Part shown: positions 25,143 through 36,991 of the stretch, in pieces
Layout: the number at the start of each line of letters is the position of its first letter
Position numbering within the stretch: the first letter of the stretch is position 1
DNA from: Blastomyces gilchristii SLH14081
Taxonomy: Eukaryota; Ascomycota; Eurotiomycetes; Onygenales; Ajellomycetaceae
NCBI RefSeq assembly: GCF_000003855.2
Contig: NW_003101668.1
Coordinates: 809,068-873,067, forward strand
Direction of reading: 5' to 3'
DNA: 64,000 nt
The notes under the pieces: model-generated
Told to the model about the DNA's origin: nothing
Database searches by the model: none
What the model saw: the letters and a program-made list of their open reading frames with translations, nothing else
Translations under genes and position numbers: made by a program

Positions 25143-25452
25143 TGTGACAGACTGTGCCTGATCAATTATATAGACTATTTCATTACACTTTATAGATTCT
25201 AATCACTTTATTCTTAAATATATACACTTTGATTCTCAGTCATTCTTAATCACTGATTCTTAGCTGTTATGAATATGTATAGATTCTTCTGCTCTGAAGT
25301 CTCATCATGTACATCACTACATACACATATAAATATTCACTTTAATTACTGATTCTCATACTTTCTCTTTCTTTTTCTTTTCTAACATTTTTCTCTTTGT
25401 TATATAAGACCTATAGATATTATACTGATCTATTCAGTGTAGGCCTCTTACA
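25143..25452 (+). repeat. Gypsy-1 B 3' LTR, 310 bp
   Basis: Starts TGTGACAGACTGTGCC, a G-to-A-mutated version of TGTGGCGGGCTGCGCC, and ends GGCCTCTTACA. It is followed by the AAGTG target duplication. Confidence 0.9.
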
Positions 25453-27610
25453 AAGTGCTTCTGAACAGCTTTGTATCAGTCTTTCAAGGTATTGCACTTC
25501 TTTTCAGAAGCTGTGATGTTAAACTTCTGTCTAAGCTTCTTAATCTTTCTTGCAAGCTTTTAGATCTTTAACTGTTCATTGACTGATCAGAACTCTTTGA
25601 CTGTGAGCTTTCAGAGTTATTATAAGTTAATAGATAATCTTATTATATTTAAATTAAGATAGTCATCTGCTTTTAAATTAAGTCTGCAATAGTTTCTGTA
25701 GATGTTAACATTGATATTACAGTTCTGATAATGTTTTACAAAGATAGCAGTGTTTAGACTGATTATATAACTGTGTCTGAGATCAGAATCAGAATATTTA
25801 ATAATCTCACTATTAATTTAACTGATTTCATTACACAGTTTTAACATTAGATAGTAGTTTCATACTGTCTCAGTGAGACTTACTGTCTACTCTTATCACA
25901 TTTTTCAAATGAGATCATGATTTTCACTTCTTAATTTAAATTATTTTTATTGCTTTAAATGACTTTAAATCTCATTTGAACATTATCAAAAAGTGTTACT
26001 TTTTAAAAAATTAAAAATAGTCTAAAAAAAACCTTAAAATGTCTAAAAATAGTAACTTTATGCTAAGAATGAGACTAAATGAAATCAAATAAGATCACTT
26101 TCTTATTTTTTTCAAGTCATGTTTCATTTTAAAATCTGATATATAGTCACTTTGCATGTTTTTTTGATGACTAGTCTCAGCGGGATTCACGCCAAGAAAT
26201 GTATGAGATCAGATCAAATGAAATCAAATGTGAAATTTATAATCTCAGCAGCCAGTCTAGTCCCAGCGTGATTCATATCAAGAAATGTATGAAATCAGAT
26301 TAAATGAGATCAAATATGAAATTCATACTCTCAGTGATTAGTCTAGTAGTGTTAAAGTGTTTCAGAATCTGATTCTGAAGTGAATCACTCACATTCACTG
26401 TATAATTATTATCAGAGATATTAGATAGAAGTGAAGAAATAACTTACAATCTGAAGAAGCTTATGATTTTTATTCAACATATTTACACTACTATTATACA
26501 GTACATATAATTTAACTGTTTACTCAAACTCTGTTAACTTATCATCTTTTTTCATTTAATAGCTTATCTTCTTAGATGATAGTCACACTCTCTGAAGTAG
26601 CTTGATAGTCTTCTCTTCACAGATAGTCTTATAGAATAGAAACTTGTCTCTTAAATTATTCTGCAGAGATAGCTTTTACTGATTTAACTTTTCAAGAATT
26701 TCTAGGTTATACAGTCTCTCAGAGAACATGAGACTAAGTGATTTGAATACTTGAAAGTGAAACAGTATATCAAGGAGAAAGACATGAGAGCTGAGAATAA
26801 GTAATGAGTTGTAGATAATCTCTGAGAGTATGAAAGTATTACTATCTGATATAACTTAGTCAGTTAAGAGCTGCAGTATTGAGATCTAGATTCTGTGAGT
26901 ACTAATCTCACTTTCTTACTCAGAAATCTCTTGGTGTAGTTAAATGTGACTTTGATCATCAGATGAGATCTTTTATATATTATATCTCTTACAAGTGTCA
27001 GCTTCAGATCTTCTAAGTGAATATTTAACAGTGTAAAAGACTGATTTACTTATACTCAGTAAAGTGACAGAACAGAATCAGCTGAATATGTAAATACTTA
27101 ACAAGAAAGAGTATCTCTGTTATTATGAGAAGTATTCAGTAATACTTCATCAGATTCTGTACATATATTATTCTCTTCTTTATTTCCTTCTCACTGAGAT
27201 CTTTCTCTTTTATGATAAATCTAAGAAGCTAAGTTGAAGATCTGTTCTAATACTTTCTGATCAAGAGAAGAGTTAATAACTCATATTATAAGACTGAGTA
27301 ATAATCATCTAGTCAATTCTTCTATCAGTCTTGACTTTGTAGATTATCTGAAATCATTTTCAGAACATCTGTGAAGAGCTGAGTTACATAATTTCTCTTC
27401 ATCTTTCATTCTGCTCTTGACAGCAGTCACAGACTCAAGAGAGAAATAAATAGAGAATTCAGATACTGATATTATCATAGATGTTAATAATACTCTAACT
27501 GATATAGCTGCAGTATCTAACAGAAAAGACAGCTGTTAATGAAGTCAATTATATATATTAACTGTTAAAAGTGAGATAGCTTATCTCTCTCAGTGCTCTT
27601 CAACCCAGTT
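25453..27610. other. Element X, right part
   Basis: Continuation of the older sequence seen at 8937-11431. Minus-strand reading gives leucine-rich coding-like stretches near 26500-26900 with frequent stops. No family was recognised. MITE copy 4 is inserted at 25755-26345. Confidence 0.4.
25755..26345 (+). mobile_element. MITE copy 4, hAT-like, with tandem terminal duplication
   Basis: Same family as the other copies, but its last 86 bases are present twice (about 26172-26259 and 26258-26345). The 8-bp duplications are GCAGTGTT (25747-25754) and GTAGTGTT (26346-26353), differing by one C-to-T transition. They flank the whole 591-bp unit, so the extra terminus was present before or gained within the inserted copy. 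Confidence 0.85.
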
Positions 27611-27671
27611 GAGTCTCACCTGCGTGTTTAAACTGTAACACAGCTGTCAAAGTATAGAGGAATTGAGACTC
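27611..27671. repeat. Short inverted repeat, weakly mutated
   Basis: GAGTCTCA at 27611-27618 and TGAGACTC at 27664-27671 are exact inverted copies around a 45-base core that keeps rare CpG and CC dinucleotides. It may be a remnant of a very small element. Nothing else supports this. Confidence 0.35.
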
Positions 27672-29210
27672 ACTTCTAACTATATGTAATATTTAAGTAG
27701 GTGATCTACTTTGTTCTACAGTCATTCTTCATCATTATTATAGTTCTTCTTATTACTTTCATTATCACTCTTCAGAGTAGATGAGTAGTCTGTCTCAGTA
27801 TTTTCAGTATCTGAGAAGTAATTATTATTATAGTTGCTTTCTTAGTCACTATCTAACATAAGAGAATCATTATTACCTTCAGAAAAGATCATTCTCTCTC
27901 TTGAGAAAAACTAAGACACACAGAGAGTAGAAGAGAGAGTAAAATACTAAGCAGATCAGCAGAGATAAACAAAGTAAGAGTAGTCTGAATAGAAAATTAT
28001 ATAGAGAGAGAGAGAGAGATAGAGTACTAAGCTGTAGAGTTGAAAGAATAAAATAAGAAAGAACTGATCTTCTTTGTAAAATAAAGAGAGAGAAGAAGAT
28101 CACTCACTCTCATATTAAAGTCAGATGAGTAAGAGAGAAGGCATTTTCAGTCTGTAATTCAGAAAAGTCTTCTAAAGAGTTGTAATAAACTTATCATGCA
28201 GGCAATTGAGCTCACTACATAGAGAGAGAAGTGTTATAATTATAGAAGCTCAGAAACTGAAAGATGATTAATATAATAAAGATAATATGTGTGATGATAT
28301 AGATGATGTGTATGAAAACAGTTCTGGTGACTGAAAGGCTATAAATAACTGTGAAGAAGAGTCACTTTCAGTTATCTACTTATCAGATAAAAATGTATAA
28401 GAGATATATTATAGTATTAATTTTTCTATAATAAAATAGAGAGATGAATTGAGACTATTCAAATGCACTGAGAGAATGAGAATTCTCACACACTAGACAG
28501 TAGTGAAATAAGTATATTAATAAATATATAAGTTGTAAACTTGTAATAAATATAGAGAAGAGTATAAAGAATGTAAATATAGTAGAAAATATCTATAAAG
28601 AAAAGAATAAAGATTACTACAGAGCCGGTTACTATTTTATCTTATTTTAACAAGCTCAGACACTTCTTCAGATATTTATTACTATTTTAATACTGAATTA
28701 ATAATTATATTATAAGTTAATCTCAAATAAGTAATAAGCTAACTTAAATAGTAAAATCAGATTATATAAGTAATAATATCTTATAAAGTATCTGAGAAGA
28801 AATAATTTCTGATTATTAATAACACAGAAATAATTTACTTAGTACTCTGAGTATAAAAGAGAATTTTAACTTAACTTTATAAATTCATTATTTCTGTATT
28901 ATCTTGAAATCTTAGACTAATAATATTCTTATAATATATCTGATTTTTATATTTATATCTTAAGTTCTTAGAATAGAAGTATCATCTCAAAGTTAACTAG
29001 TATGTTTTTAAACACAGGAATTTTAATTCAATTTCTTATATAAAAAAAAGCTCTCAGAAATTCTGAGATTAAAAAATATAATCATTTTCAAGAGTATATA
29101 TCTATCTTAAATATAGATTTTTTAGAAATATTAAAGAAATATTTCTATTCTTCTTCTCTTTAGCTATAAGCTAAGGTGATTTTCAAGTCTTAAAGATGTG
29201 TGAGTATATA
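27672..29210. other. AT-rich DNA, no gene recognised
   Basis: No similarity to the families in this window was seen. It contains a short AG microsatellite near 28002-28020. The minus-strand open frame at 27879-28103 is low complexity and is not called. Confidence 0.5.
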
Positions 29211-30267
29211 GTAATAGAAAGTCAAAGTTGAAGAATCTGAAAAATTCTTGTAAATCTCAGAAATCTTCATTGAAGATGAAACCTTTTCTTCTCAGATTCT
29301 CTGACAAGGATTGCTCTGAGCACATGACTTATGCCAAAAGTAGGTTAGTGTCATGCTGGATTAAAAATGCTGCAACCCGCCCAAAACGAGCCAGAGGGTC
29401 TGAGCCCGCTGAGATAAGTTCCATCCATGGATTTGATGGGGTGCATGTGATATCACATGAGGTCACATTACAGGGCATTTTGCACAGAAAAGTTGAAAAT
29501 AGAGAGATAAATAGAGAGATATTTGTATTTTTAATTTATTTTTTTTGTTGCTATTTGTAGGTTTTTTTTGCGCTTGTGAATGGATATTATTTATTTTTAA
29601 TTATTAGAAAAATCATCTCCTGCTCTCTCTTGGAACAAATTAAGGGAAAGGTATTTACCAAGGTACGGTAATCAATGTGCATGCAGTACATACATATAAG
29701 CCCCCGTCGGTTAGCATTACAGTATCCTCCTTTTACTATTTTGAAAATAAGAAGTCACGTAAATAAAGAGGCAGGAATGTCATATAAACTCGGTAAAAAT
29801 TATCATATTATGTATTTCATCTTTACCCTCCTCCGGCGCATATAGTTTTATTTCTCTTTTCTCTCCCATGTCTTGCGTTCCGTTTCAACAACGCCCAATA
29901 TACAACAATGCAGTTTCACAACGACAACGACAACAACATCATCATCAACATCAACAACAATATTTTGTCATATTTTCAAGTGTAATATAATAGATCTCAT
30001 GCATTGCCTAGGTAGAATGGGGCGCGCGCCCTCTGGATTTGGCTCATATGAGAGGTTTCGAGATACATGTAGGCAGATGGTAAGAAGGAAAAGACGGGAT
30101 GGGGTGACAAGGGGGCGAGGAGGAGGTTGGATAGATGAATGGAACGGAGGTGTGGGTGTGGGACACGGGTTTGGCATTGAGGTTGTGAGGTTGAGTTGGT
30201 AGGAGTTCGGAATTTGGGGGTTTGAAGGAGTTCAGACAAATTAGGGTATTCATGAGGAAGATTTTGT
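29211..30267. other. Left isochore boundary and gene 3' flank
   Basis: Composition changes from mutated AT-rich DNA to ordinary sequence between about 29290 and 29640. A 110-codon open frame at 29228-29560 spans the change and ends in hydrophobic low complexity, so it looks accidental. A CAA/CAT-type trinucleotide-rich tract lies near 29915-29960. The rest is the presumed 3' flank of the deubiquitinase gene. Confidence 0.6.
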
Positions 30268-33200
30268 TTAAATCTTCTGGTAGAAGAGGAGGTAGGCAAC
30301 TTTGTTATCACGTACTCCAGACCCATATCGGCTGCTGCTCGGCGTCCGCTTGCCAGACGAAGACTCTCCTGACGGCGAGGTGGTTCCGTTAACAACAGCA
30401 GCCATGGACTTCTTGCCTGCATGGCCACTGCCACTGCCGCTTGTGTGGCCGTTGACATGGCTCCATCCTTGCTCATTCTCATGTCTTTGCTGCTGCTCCA
30501 TATCGAACTGTTCGAAGATATTTCCCTGTGGTGTTGTATTCGCAATCTTGTGCTGCTCGAGGGCCGCAGCAAGAACCTTGGGGTCCTCCTCACTTCCAGC
30601 ATTCGCGACGTCCTCGCTCCTGACGCGGCGGATCACAGTGTCATCAAGGCGGATCCATTCACGGCCATCTTGCCTGCGAACATCAACAGTATAGTGGCCG
30701 CCGCTCGCGTTTTTGCCGTGGTGGTATATGACTCCGGTGAGACGGTATTTGGGAAGGCCGCTACCTTGAGCAGAAATAATGTTGCGTCGATGAGGTGGGA
30801 AGGCTTCCTTGGGAAGCTCCAATTCCAGAGGATATCCAACCTTTTTCCAAATCTTTTGGGTACCCTTGGTAACGTTATCATATTGGAACCGCTTTAGGTG
30901 AAGAATGAGGACGGGGGGTAAGCTTTCGATGAAAACTTGCTTTGTAGCCGTAACTTTGGGGCCACGCGACGAGTTGAAGTCGCCTTGCATGGTCTCCGGC
31001 TTCGTGAGGCCTTTAAGCGCATCAATGATATTGTTGACCTGTGGAGAGCCAATGTCAAGTTGAAGAGACTGGTAAGGCTCGAGGGTAACGGAGTTTTTGT
31101 TTCCTGGCACTCTAAACTCTGATCTGAGTTTTCCACCGAATATTTTCGTAATTGGAGATTCTGCAGAGATGTGCCCAGATGACCGGGTGATTGCAGGCTT
31201 CTGTTTGTGGCCAACTTCCAACCATCCTTCCACAGAAGGTTCGGACGTTGCGGATACGAAATCAGCTTCAACGGCCGTGGAAATGTCAGATGCAGTAGAT
31301 GTAGCTTGTTTAACTGCCTGGGTGCACTCGTCATGAAGCTCTTCAAGCAGGAAGCCAAGAAATTCTTGTGCGTCTTGTTGGTGGCCGCGCTATAGGGCAT
31401 TAGCTTGACTGAAACAAAACTGCTAGGCGCAAGGAGCTTGTAGACTTACCCGCATGTCTCTAAACCGCGGAAGATGTCTAATGACTTGATAAACATATTC
31501 CGGAATGAATGATTCGCCGTATAGCTCTAATTCGTTTTGCTTCAATCGGAGTCTTAATTTCTCAACGGAGGTAGCAGCATCAATTACCCGAAATTCTCGC
31601 ATAAACATGATCCTGAAAGGCGGAATAGCTGTTAGAAGCGGTAATAGTAATAACGGCAATGATATCTGGAGTTGGGGGTAGTACAACATACATAGCATCA
31701 ATTAGTGGAAGATCGCTCTTAAAAGAATGAACCGCTCGCCGGCCGATTTTGTCAAGAAACTCATAGAACGGAACACAAAAAACCAGAATTTGAAGAATCT
31801 TGATAAATAAACAGTTAGCACCTCTGAGAAAAAAACTATTTTTAGAACTATAAGGGCTACTTACAGAATTCATATAACACATATTACCAGTATTTAAAAG
31901 CCCGCGCGGCTCAATAAATGCAATTTTGCCACCATCTCGTTCAGAGTTGGAGCCTAGATTGTTAATAACATCAAAGAGAGATTCGCCTTTAGACACTCCT
32001 AGGCCACCGATCCCAGTAGTTGTGGGCGAGGCGCCGCTAGTAGCCGTAGGTGCCGCGGTTCGCACAAGATCAGCCCACGACTTTGGGGGAGCTCGGACTG
32101 GAGTTGTGGGTTTAGGAGCTTCCTGTGTTACGGTGGCGGACTCCGTTGGCGAGAGTGCATTATCCGTCGTCCGCGCCCCATCTGGGGTGGAACTGAGTGG
32201 AACCTGTCCATCGCGTTTCAGGGTTTCAGGGGTAGTCTTAGCAGTGCTGGTAGATGGTTGTTTTGCTGTGTTGGGGCTGGAAGGAATTATTGGCACGATA
32301 GGAACAATAGGAGCAGCTTGCCGCGCGCCGCTAGTCTGCGCTGGGGTATGTTGCGACTGTGCCGATGTTTGAACAGGAGCAGTGGACGAAGGAGTGTTGG
32401 GTTGGACGGGGCTCGTTTCTGAGGAGGGTTGAGGAGATGCAGGGGCTTCTCCTTCTAACTCTGATGGTGCGTTCTTCGAGTGACATTCAATGGGTGTGCA
32501 TTCCTCGGCCGCCACATCAGATTGTTCAGCGTTCGTTGAAAACTCTACTCGTACTGTGGATGTTTGCAAAATTCGGGCCTTCCGTCGTCGACGGGGAGCC
32601 CTAGCAGGAAAGGGAGCTTCGGGAACCGAGAGCCAAGGAAGCTAATAAAAAAAAGTGTGGTTAGCTTTCGACGTCTACGTTCTTTTTGCACTCAACCATG
32701 GGAATAGTGCTTGAGGAGAGTACATACGGGTGGTTGGAAGAGTTGTCTTGATAGAGGAGTTGCGGTTTTGGTTCTTTCAGGTGCATGTACTGTATGAGAA
32801 GGAGGGTGTATTTGAGGCACAGGGCTAGCGCTGCTGCCCTTGCTGTGGTTTGAACTTGCCGGTTGAGGAGGTAGAGAACTGACGACAGGGCTGGCAGGTA
32901 AGTTCCCGTGACTACTCTGAACAGCTGAACCTGGAGCTGAAGGAGGAGTTGGCGTGGGAGAGAATGAAGATTGTAAAGGGGTGGAAGACGTGGTGCTAGA
33001 GTGTGAGGGTATATGTGAATGTGGTGGTAGTGGTGGCCCCGAAAGCGTAGGCAGAGGCGGCTGCGAACGAGGGTAGGACGAAACAATTAGAGGCGTATTT
33101 GGTTGAAACTGTTGCGGTGGTGGAGGGTGTGGAGGAGGGGCTTGTTGGTAAGGATACCAGTGCTGATATTGTTGCGCTTGCGCTGGGTGGAGAGCAGTTG

Positions 33201-33360
33201 GTGGGCCATTCGCGTGGGCATGAGGCTGGTGATAGCCCATATAGCCGGGGGTGGACCGGATGTTGGGAGGCCCCGACACGTAAGGTATCTCATGCTGCCT
33301 TCTCGGAGCCGGTATAGGCGGCTGGCCATGGTGCATCGGGGGGAGATGATGGTTCATCAT
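30268..33360 (-). CDS. Ubiquitin carboxyl-terminal hydrolase, Ubp3/USP10-like
   Basis: A cysteine protease that removes ubiquitin from proteins. Five exons by my reading: 33360-32728, 32641-31865, 31798-31692, 31612-31450 and 31389-30268, all with GT..AG introns of 60-86 bp and consistent phase, giving 933 residues. The first 440 residues are Pro/Ser/Thr/Gln-rich and probably disordered. The USP catalytic domain follows: Cys box NTGNMCYMNS (Cys about 466), HQQDAQEFLGFLLEELHDE in exon 5, the LKRF block, and His box GGHYTVDV (His about 792) with Asp near 809 in WIRLDD. The position of the disordered N-terminus and the Cys-box wording favour the Ubp3/USP10 group. USP10 deubiquitylates 40S ribosomal proteins. 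The first of two adjacent ATGs was taken as start. Confidence 0.93.
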
Positions 33361-34531
33361 GCCCCCCAGATTGTGTAGAGATAACTCCTAGTGGACGCGC
33401 TGATACTGCGTTGACTGTGCAGTCAAACCTGACCTATCTGGGAGCCATACGAAAGTAGACAAAGGGGCTGTCGGGGGGATGAGAGAAGACGACGGCTCTG
33501 CACACGATCACAAAGCCATGTCTCTACAGCAGCAGCCACAAGAACAGTATATAAATATATCAAGACGGAGGGCTTGTTGGGGGGTATCGGCCACAGAGAG
33601 AGAAAACGATGCGGATCGGTGGTGGTAGTGGTGGTGAATAGTGGTGGGTGCAAGGCTAGAAGTAAATAGTTCGTCGTCAGAAGATATTTTGTTTCTCCAC
33701 CGTAGGGGAATTTTTCAGGACATACCCGACTCACACCTCGTTACCCGGTAGGACGAGGAAAACGCGGGGTGGATTGGAGGCTAACAGCAGACACAGCAGA
33801 CAGAGAGAGCACAGCTTTGCACAGACAACAGCCGGGGGAGCGGAGAGATAGAATAAGCGCGTAGGTGCTGGGGAGACGTCGCTGTCCTCGTCGTCGTGCT
33901 TCTTTTATTTTATATTTTTTATATTTTTTTTTCCTAGGCAGGATTTGGCGGCGAGCGAGGCTGATGAGTCAGCACGAGCCTCAAGCCTCCGTTTGTGACA
34001 GTATAATACCGTGTGGTATTGTTATATACAGTGTTATACACGCTGATACCTGATAAATCGTATTTATATTAGCGTTCCGTACGTGACGATACGACTCCGA
34101 CCTCCCCTCCTCGCCCTAGCGTCAACTTCTTCGCATTCTCTCCATCTTCTTCTTCATCTCTTCTGCGTCATCTTCCTCTGCATCTTATTTCTTTTCGCTT
34201 CTTTGCGTCGTCCACGGGAGGGTCTGGCTTTTCAATGGACCCCCGGGATATCCGCTAGTATTTTCACAGGCTCTTGCCGGGCTGACTTCTTCCTGGTTCT
34301 TGTCTTTCTATTGTCTTGCCTCCTACGCCTTGTCGTCATACCTAGGTAGGTTACTAAGCTAGGGGGATACATCCATCTAACTACAGAATTACCCATCCGA
34401 TCTCCCTGCCAATCGGCTTATTCCCCCGCAGCTAGCTATACTGATCTCCCTTCCAAGGTTCTTCGTCGTCGTTCCCCTGCCTGATCGACGACTGCACTGT
34501 CCTGCGCGTCCTTCCTGACACCCAAGGGATC
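33361..34531. promoter_or_regulatory. Shared divergent promoter and 5' leader region
   Basis: This 1171-bp interval separates the start codons of the deubiquitinase (minus) and the RING ligase (plus). It must therefore hold both promoters and 5' leaders. A long pyrimidine-rich tract at about 34125-34210 on the plus strand is typical of fungal promoters and leaders. Short open frames at 33865-34053 and 34083-34349 have no support as genes. No specific factor site is claimed. Confidence 0.6.
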
Positions 34532-36991
34532 ATGTCGTCCGGTCCTGGCCAGTCTTCGGCCCCATCGAAAGCAGTCAACATCTCCAGCCAGCCTTCAACG
34601 TCGTTGCAGGTTGCCTCAAATCCGGGCATTGATACCGCGTCTCAACGGAGGGTATCAGCGGGCTTGGGAGCTGGGTCGTCATCCAAGAGCTTATCTTCTC
34701 CAAGGAACCATCAGAGTAGGAGGAATCAGCATAAACGGCATCGTCGTCCTCGTCTGGATGACGAGGATGTGGTTGCAGAATCTGTGTGTTTCCGTCACCC
34801 TGTATTGTTCATATATTACCTCAATCTGGTTTTCTATTTCTAAACTAGCATGTCGGGACAACAGGCTGCGATGAAGTCTACAATGAGCCGGAAGGGGCAG
34901 ACCTCTATTACACACTTGATGAACTTTTCTCTTCCGCCTCGACCCCAACAGAATCCCAATGCATATCCTCGTGGTCCAAGGCGCAACAATACATGGGGCC
35001 CGCGTTCCGGGTACCATGCTGTTGACAAAGCTAGGTAATTAACATACTTATCCCATTTCTCTGCTGGGTGTCAACTGGACATTTGCTGACGTAAGCAGAT
35101 ATGTCCATGCAAATTATCGATTCATCGTCAATCCCAAGAACAACTACTATGCCCAAGCCACTAACGCAGACATTCATCTTGATTGGAATTCGGTGCTGCA
35201 AGTTCTAGTCTCGACTGACACCCAAGGACCAGCTGCCCGATCTGTCTCTCGACCCCCATTGCTCCTCGTATGGCTAAATGTGGACATGTCTTTTGCCTGC
35301 CTTGTCTTATCCGGTTCATGCACTCGACAGATGATTCGAATCCGCTTCCGGAAAAGAAGGCTCGCTGGAAGAAATGCCCAATTTGCTGGGACATCGTCTA
35401 TATATCAGATACGCGGCCTGTCGGGTGGTACACCAGACAAACCGATCCACTCGTTGAAGGTGGGGACGTTGTTCTTAGGTTGGTGATGCGACGCCCGGGA
35501 AGTACGCTTGCTCTTCCACGGGATGGCGTTGAGGCGCCTAGTCAAGACGACGATATTCCCTGGTATCATGTTGCAGAGGTACCCGACTATGCGCGGATCA
35601 TGAAAGGGGGTAAGGATTACATGACTTCACAATATGATAGTGAAATCGAAGACTTGCTACGGCAGGAACGGGAAGATGAATTGCTTTTCGGTGATGATAC
35701 CACCTGGACTCGAAAAGCTGTCGCGGCAATAAAAGACGCGAAGGAGAGGGTTAGGGATATTGGGAACCCGCCAACCATGCACCGTCAACCGCTGGAGCGC
35801 CGACCGACCAGAGTTCCCATCAAATTCGAGGAGCCGCCGGAAGGTGTCCCAGAGATGTATAAAATCGAACATGCTACAAAATCCGGACAGAGTTTACCCA
35901 GCCATGTACATACACCGTCAAATCCTCAGCTTACCCTGCGAAATGATTCCTCTAATCACGACCAAATGGACGATGTTTCGTCTGCTTTATCGAAACTAGA
36001 GGTTAATAACCACTCCGAAATGCAAAACTGGAGGTCAGAAAGCAATCTTGATGCAGTGCCTAGACGTGTAGGAAAACCTAGAGACACCGATGGCGCCGTG
36101 CACCCCTCTGATCATCCTTTCTTCTTCTATCAAGCACTCCCCCACTTCTACCTCTCTCCATTAGACATCCGTATCCTCAAGACTGCCTTTGGGGACTACT
36201 CACAATTCCCCTCAACAATCCTTCCTCGAATAGAACGCATATCGTCGGGGCACATTGTAGACGAGGATCTGCGAAAACGCACGAAATATCTCGGTCACCT
36301 CCCTTATGGCTGTGAAGTTAGCTTTCTGGAATGCGATTGGAGAGATATAGTAGGCCCGGACGTACTCGACAAATTCCGTGACGATATTGAGCGACGACGA
36401 AAACGGAACCGAGAAAAGGCCGCACGGGAGGAAAAGGAACGCATCCGTGCTGAAAAGAATGAAGATGAACAGCGTTGGGCTGCAGCTCGACGGAAGCGAC
36501 CAAGCATAACCTCCGCCGATCGGCCATTTTCCGAGAACGATTTCCAACCCCTTAGTCTCGAACCTTCGTCAGGGCCGGGATCCGGCTTCGACCCGAATAT
36601 GTCTTCCGCCTCACCCCCTTGGTCCTCGTCGAGAGGCATAAATCGACCATCCTTTACCGCGCTGGCATCTCCCTCCGGAAGTCCGCCTGACTCGTCGTCT
36701 ACTAGAAATACGGCTCATCGGACAGTTTGGGGCACGGCAGCTATCGCCCCAACCTCACCACGGGCTACATATAGGAACCCTGACCGCGAACCGAATGATG
36801 GATGGCTGCAGGACTGGGAGCGAGAGTTGATAGCGGAGCAAGAGCGCCAAATATTTGCTACCACAACTAATATGGACAGAAACGGGCCCAGTAGTAGTAC
36901 CAATGCTGCAGGTACAACCACAGGGGGAGGGAAAAAGAAGAAAAACAAGAAGATTACGCTGATGTCGACGACGGCTCGGCGGGCTGCTTGA
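34532..36991 (+). CDS. RING-finger E3 ubiquitin ligase, RNF10/Mag2-like (apparent frameshift)
   Basis: RNF10 (animals) and Mag2 (yeast) attach ubiquitin to 40S ribosomal proteins, including uS3. Exons: 34532-34785, 34849-35034 and 35099-36991. The N-terminus is Ser-rich and basic; then comes the conserved GQTSITHLMNFSLPPRP segment, followed by a C3HC4 RING: Cys codons at 35234 and 35243, CGH at 35279-35287, Cys at 35294 and 35303, and CPIC at 35375-35386. Acidic, coiled-coil (about 36380-36480) and low-complexity parts follow, with a lysine-rich end. The summed exons are one base short of a frame: upstream homologous sequence runs in one frame to about 35230 and the RING in another after a TGA at 35216. 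This is a one-base deletion or a sequencing error. Confidence 0.88.

Larger units (their letters stand above)
11432..25452 (+). mobile_element. Full-length Gypsy-1 element B, with nested insertions
   Basis: Two 310-bp LTRs (11432-11741 and 25143-25452) bound the element, with exact target duplications AAGTG at 11427-11431 and 25453-25457. Inside lie MITE copy 2, a complete Gypsy-2 with its own duplication, and MITE copy 3. Subtracting the insertions and their duplications leaves about 5.7 kb, a normal size for a chromovirus. Coding order is gag, protease, RT, RNase H, integrase, chromodomain. All frames have many stops, so the element is dead, although its RT motif remains YLDD. Confidence 0.92.

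Noticed and set aside
27879..28103. Minus-strand leucine-rich open frame
   Set aside because: Derived from AG/CT-rich simple sequence; composition alone explains the leucine/serine content.
29228..29560. 110-codon gene at the left boundary
   Set aside because: It spans the change from mutated to ordinary DNA, has no domain, and ends in a low-complexity hydrophobic stretch.
35203..35233. A 31-base intron restoring the RING ligase frame
   Set aside because: Far shorter than the 53-127 bp introns elsewhere here, and it would remove residues conserved in the family; a one-base indel is simpler.
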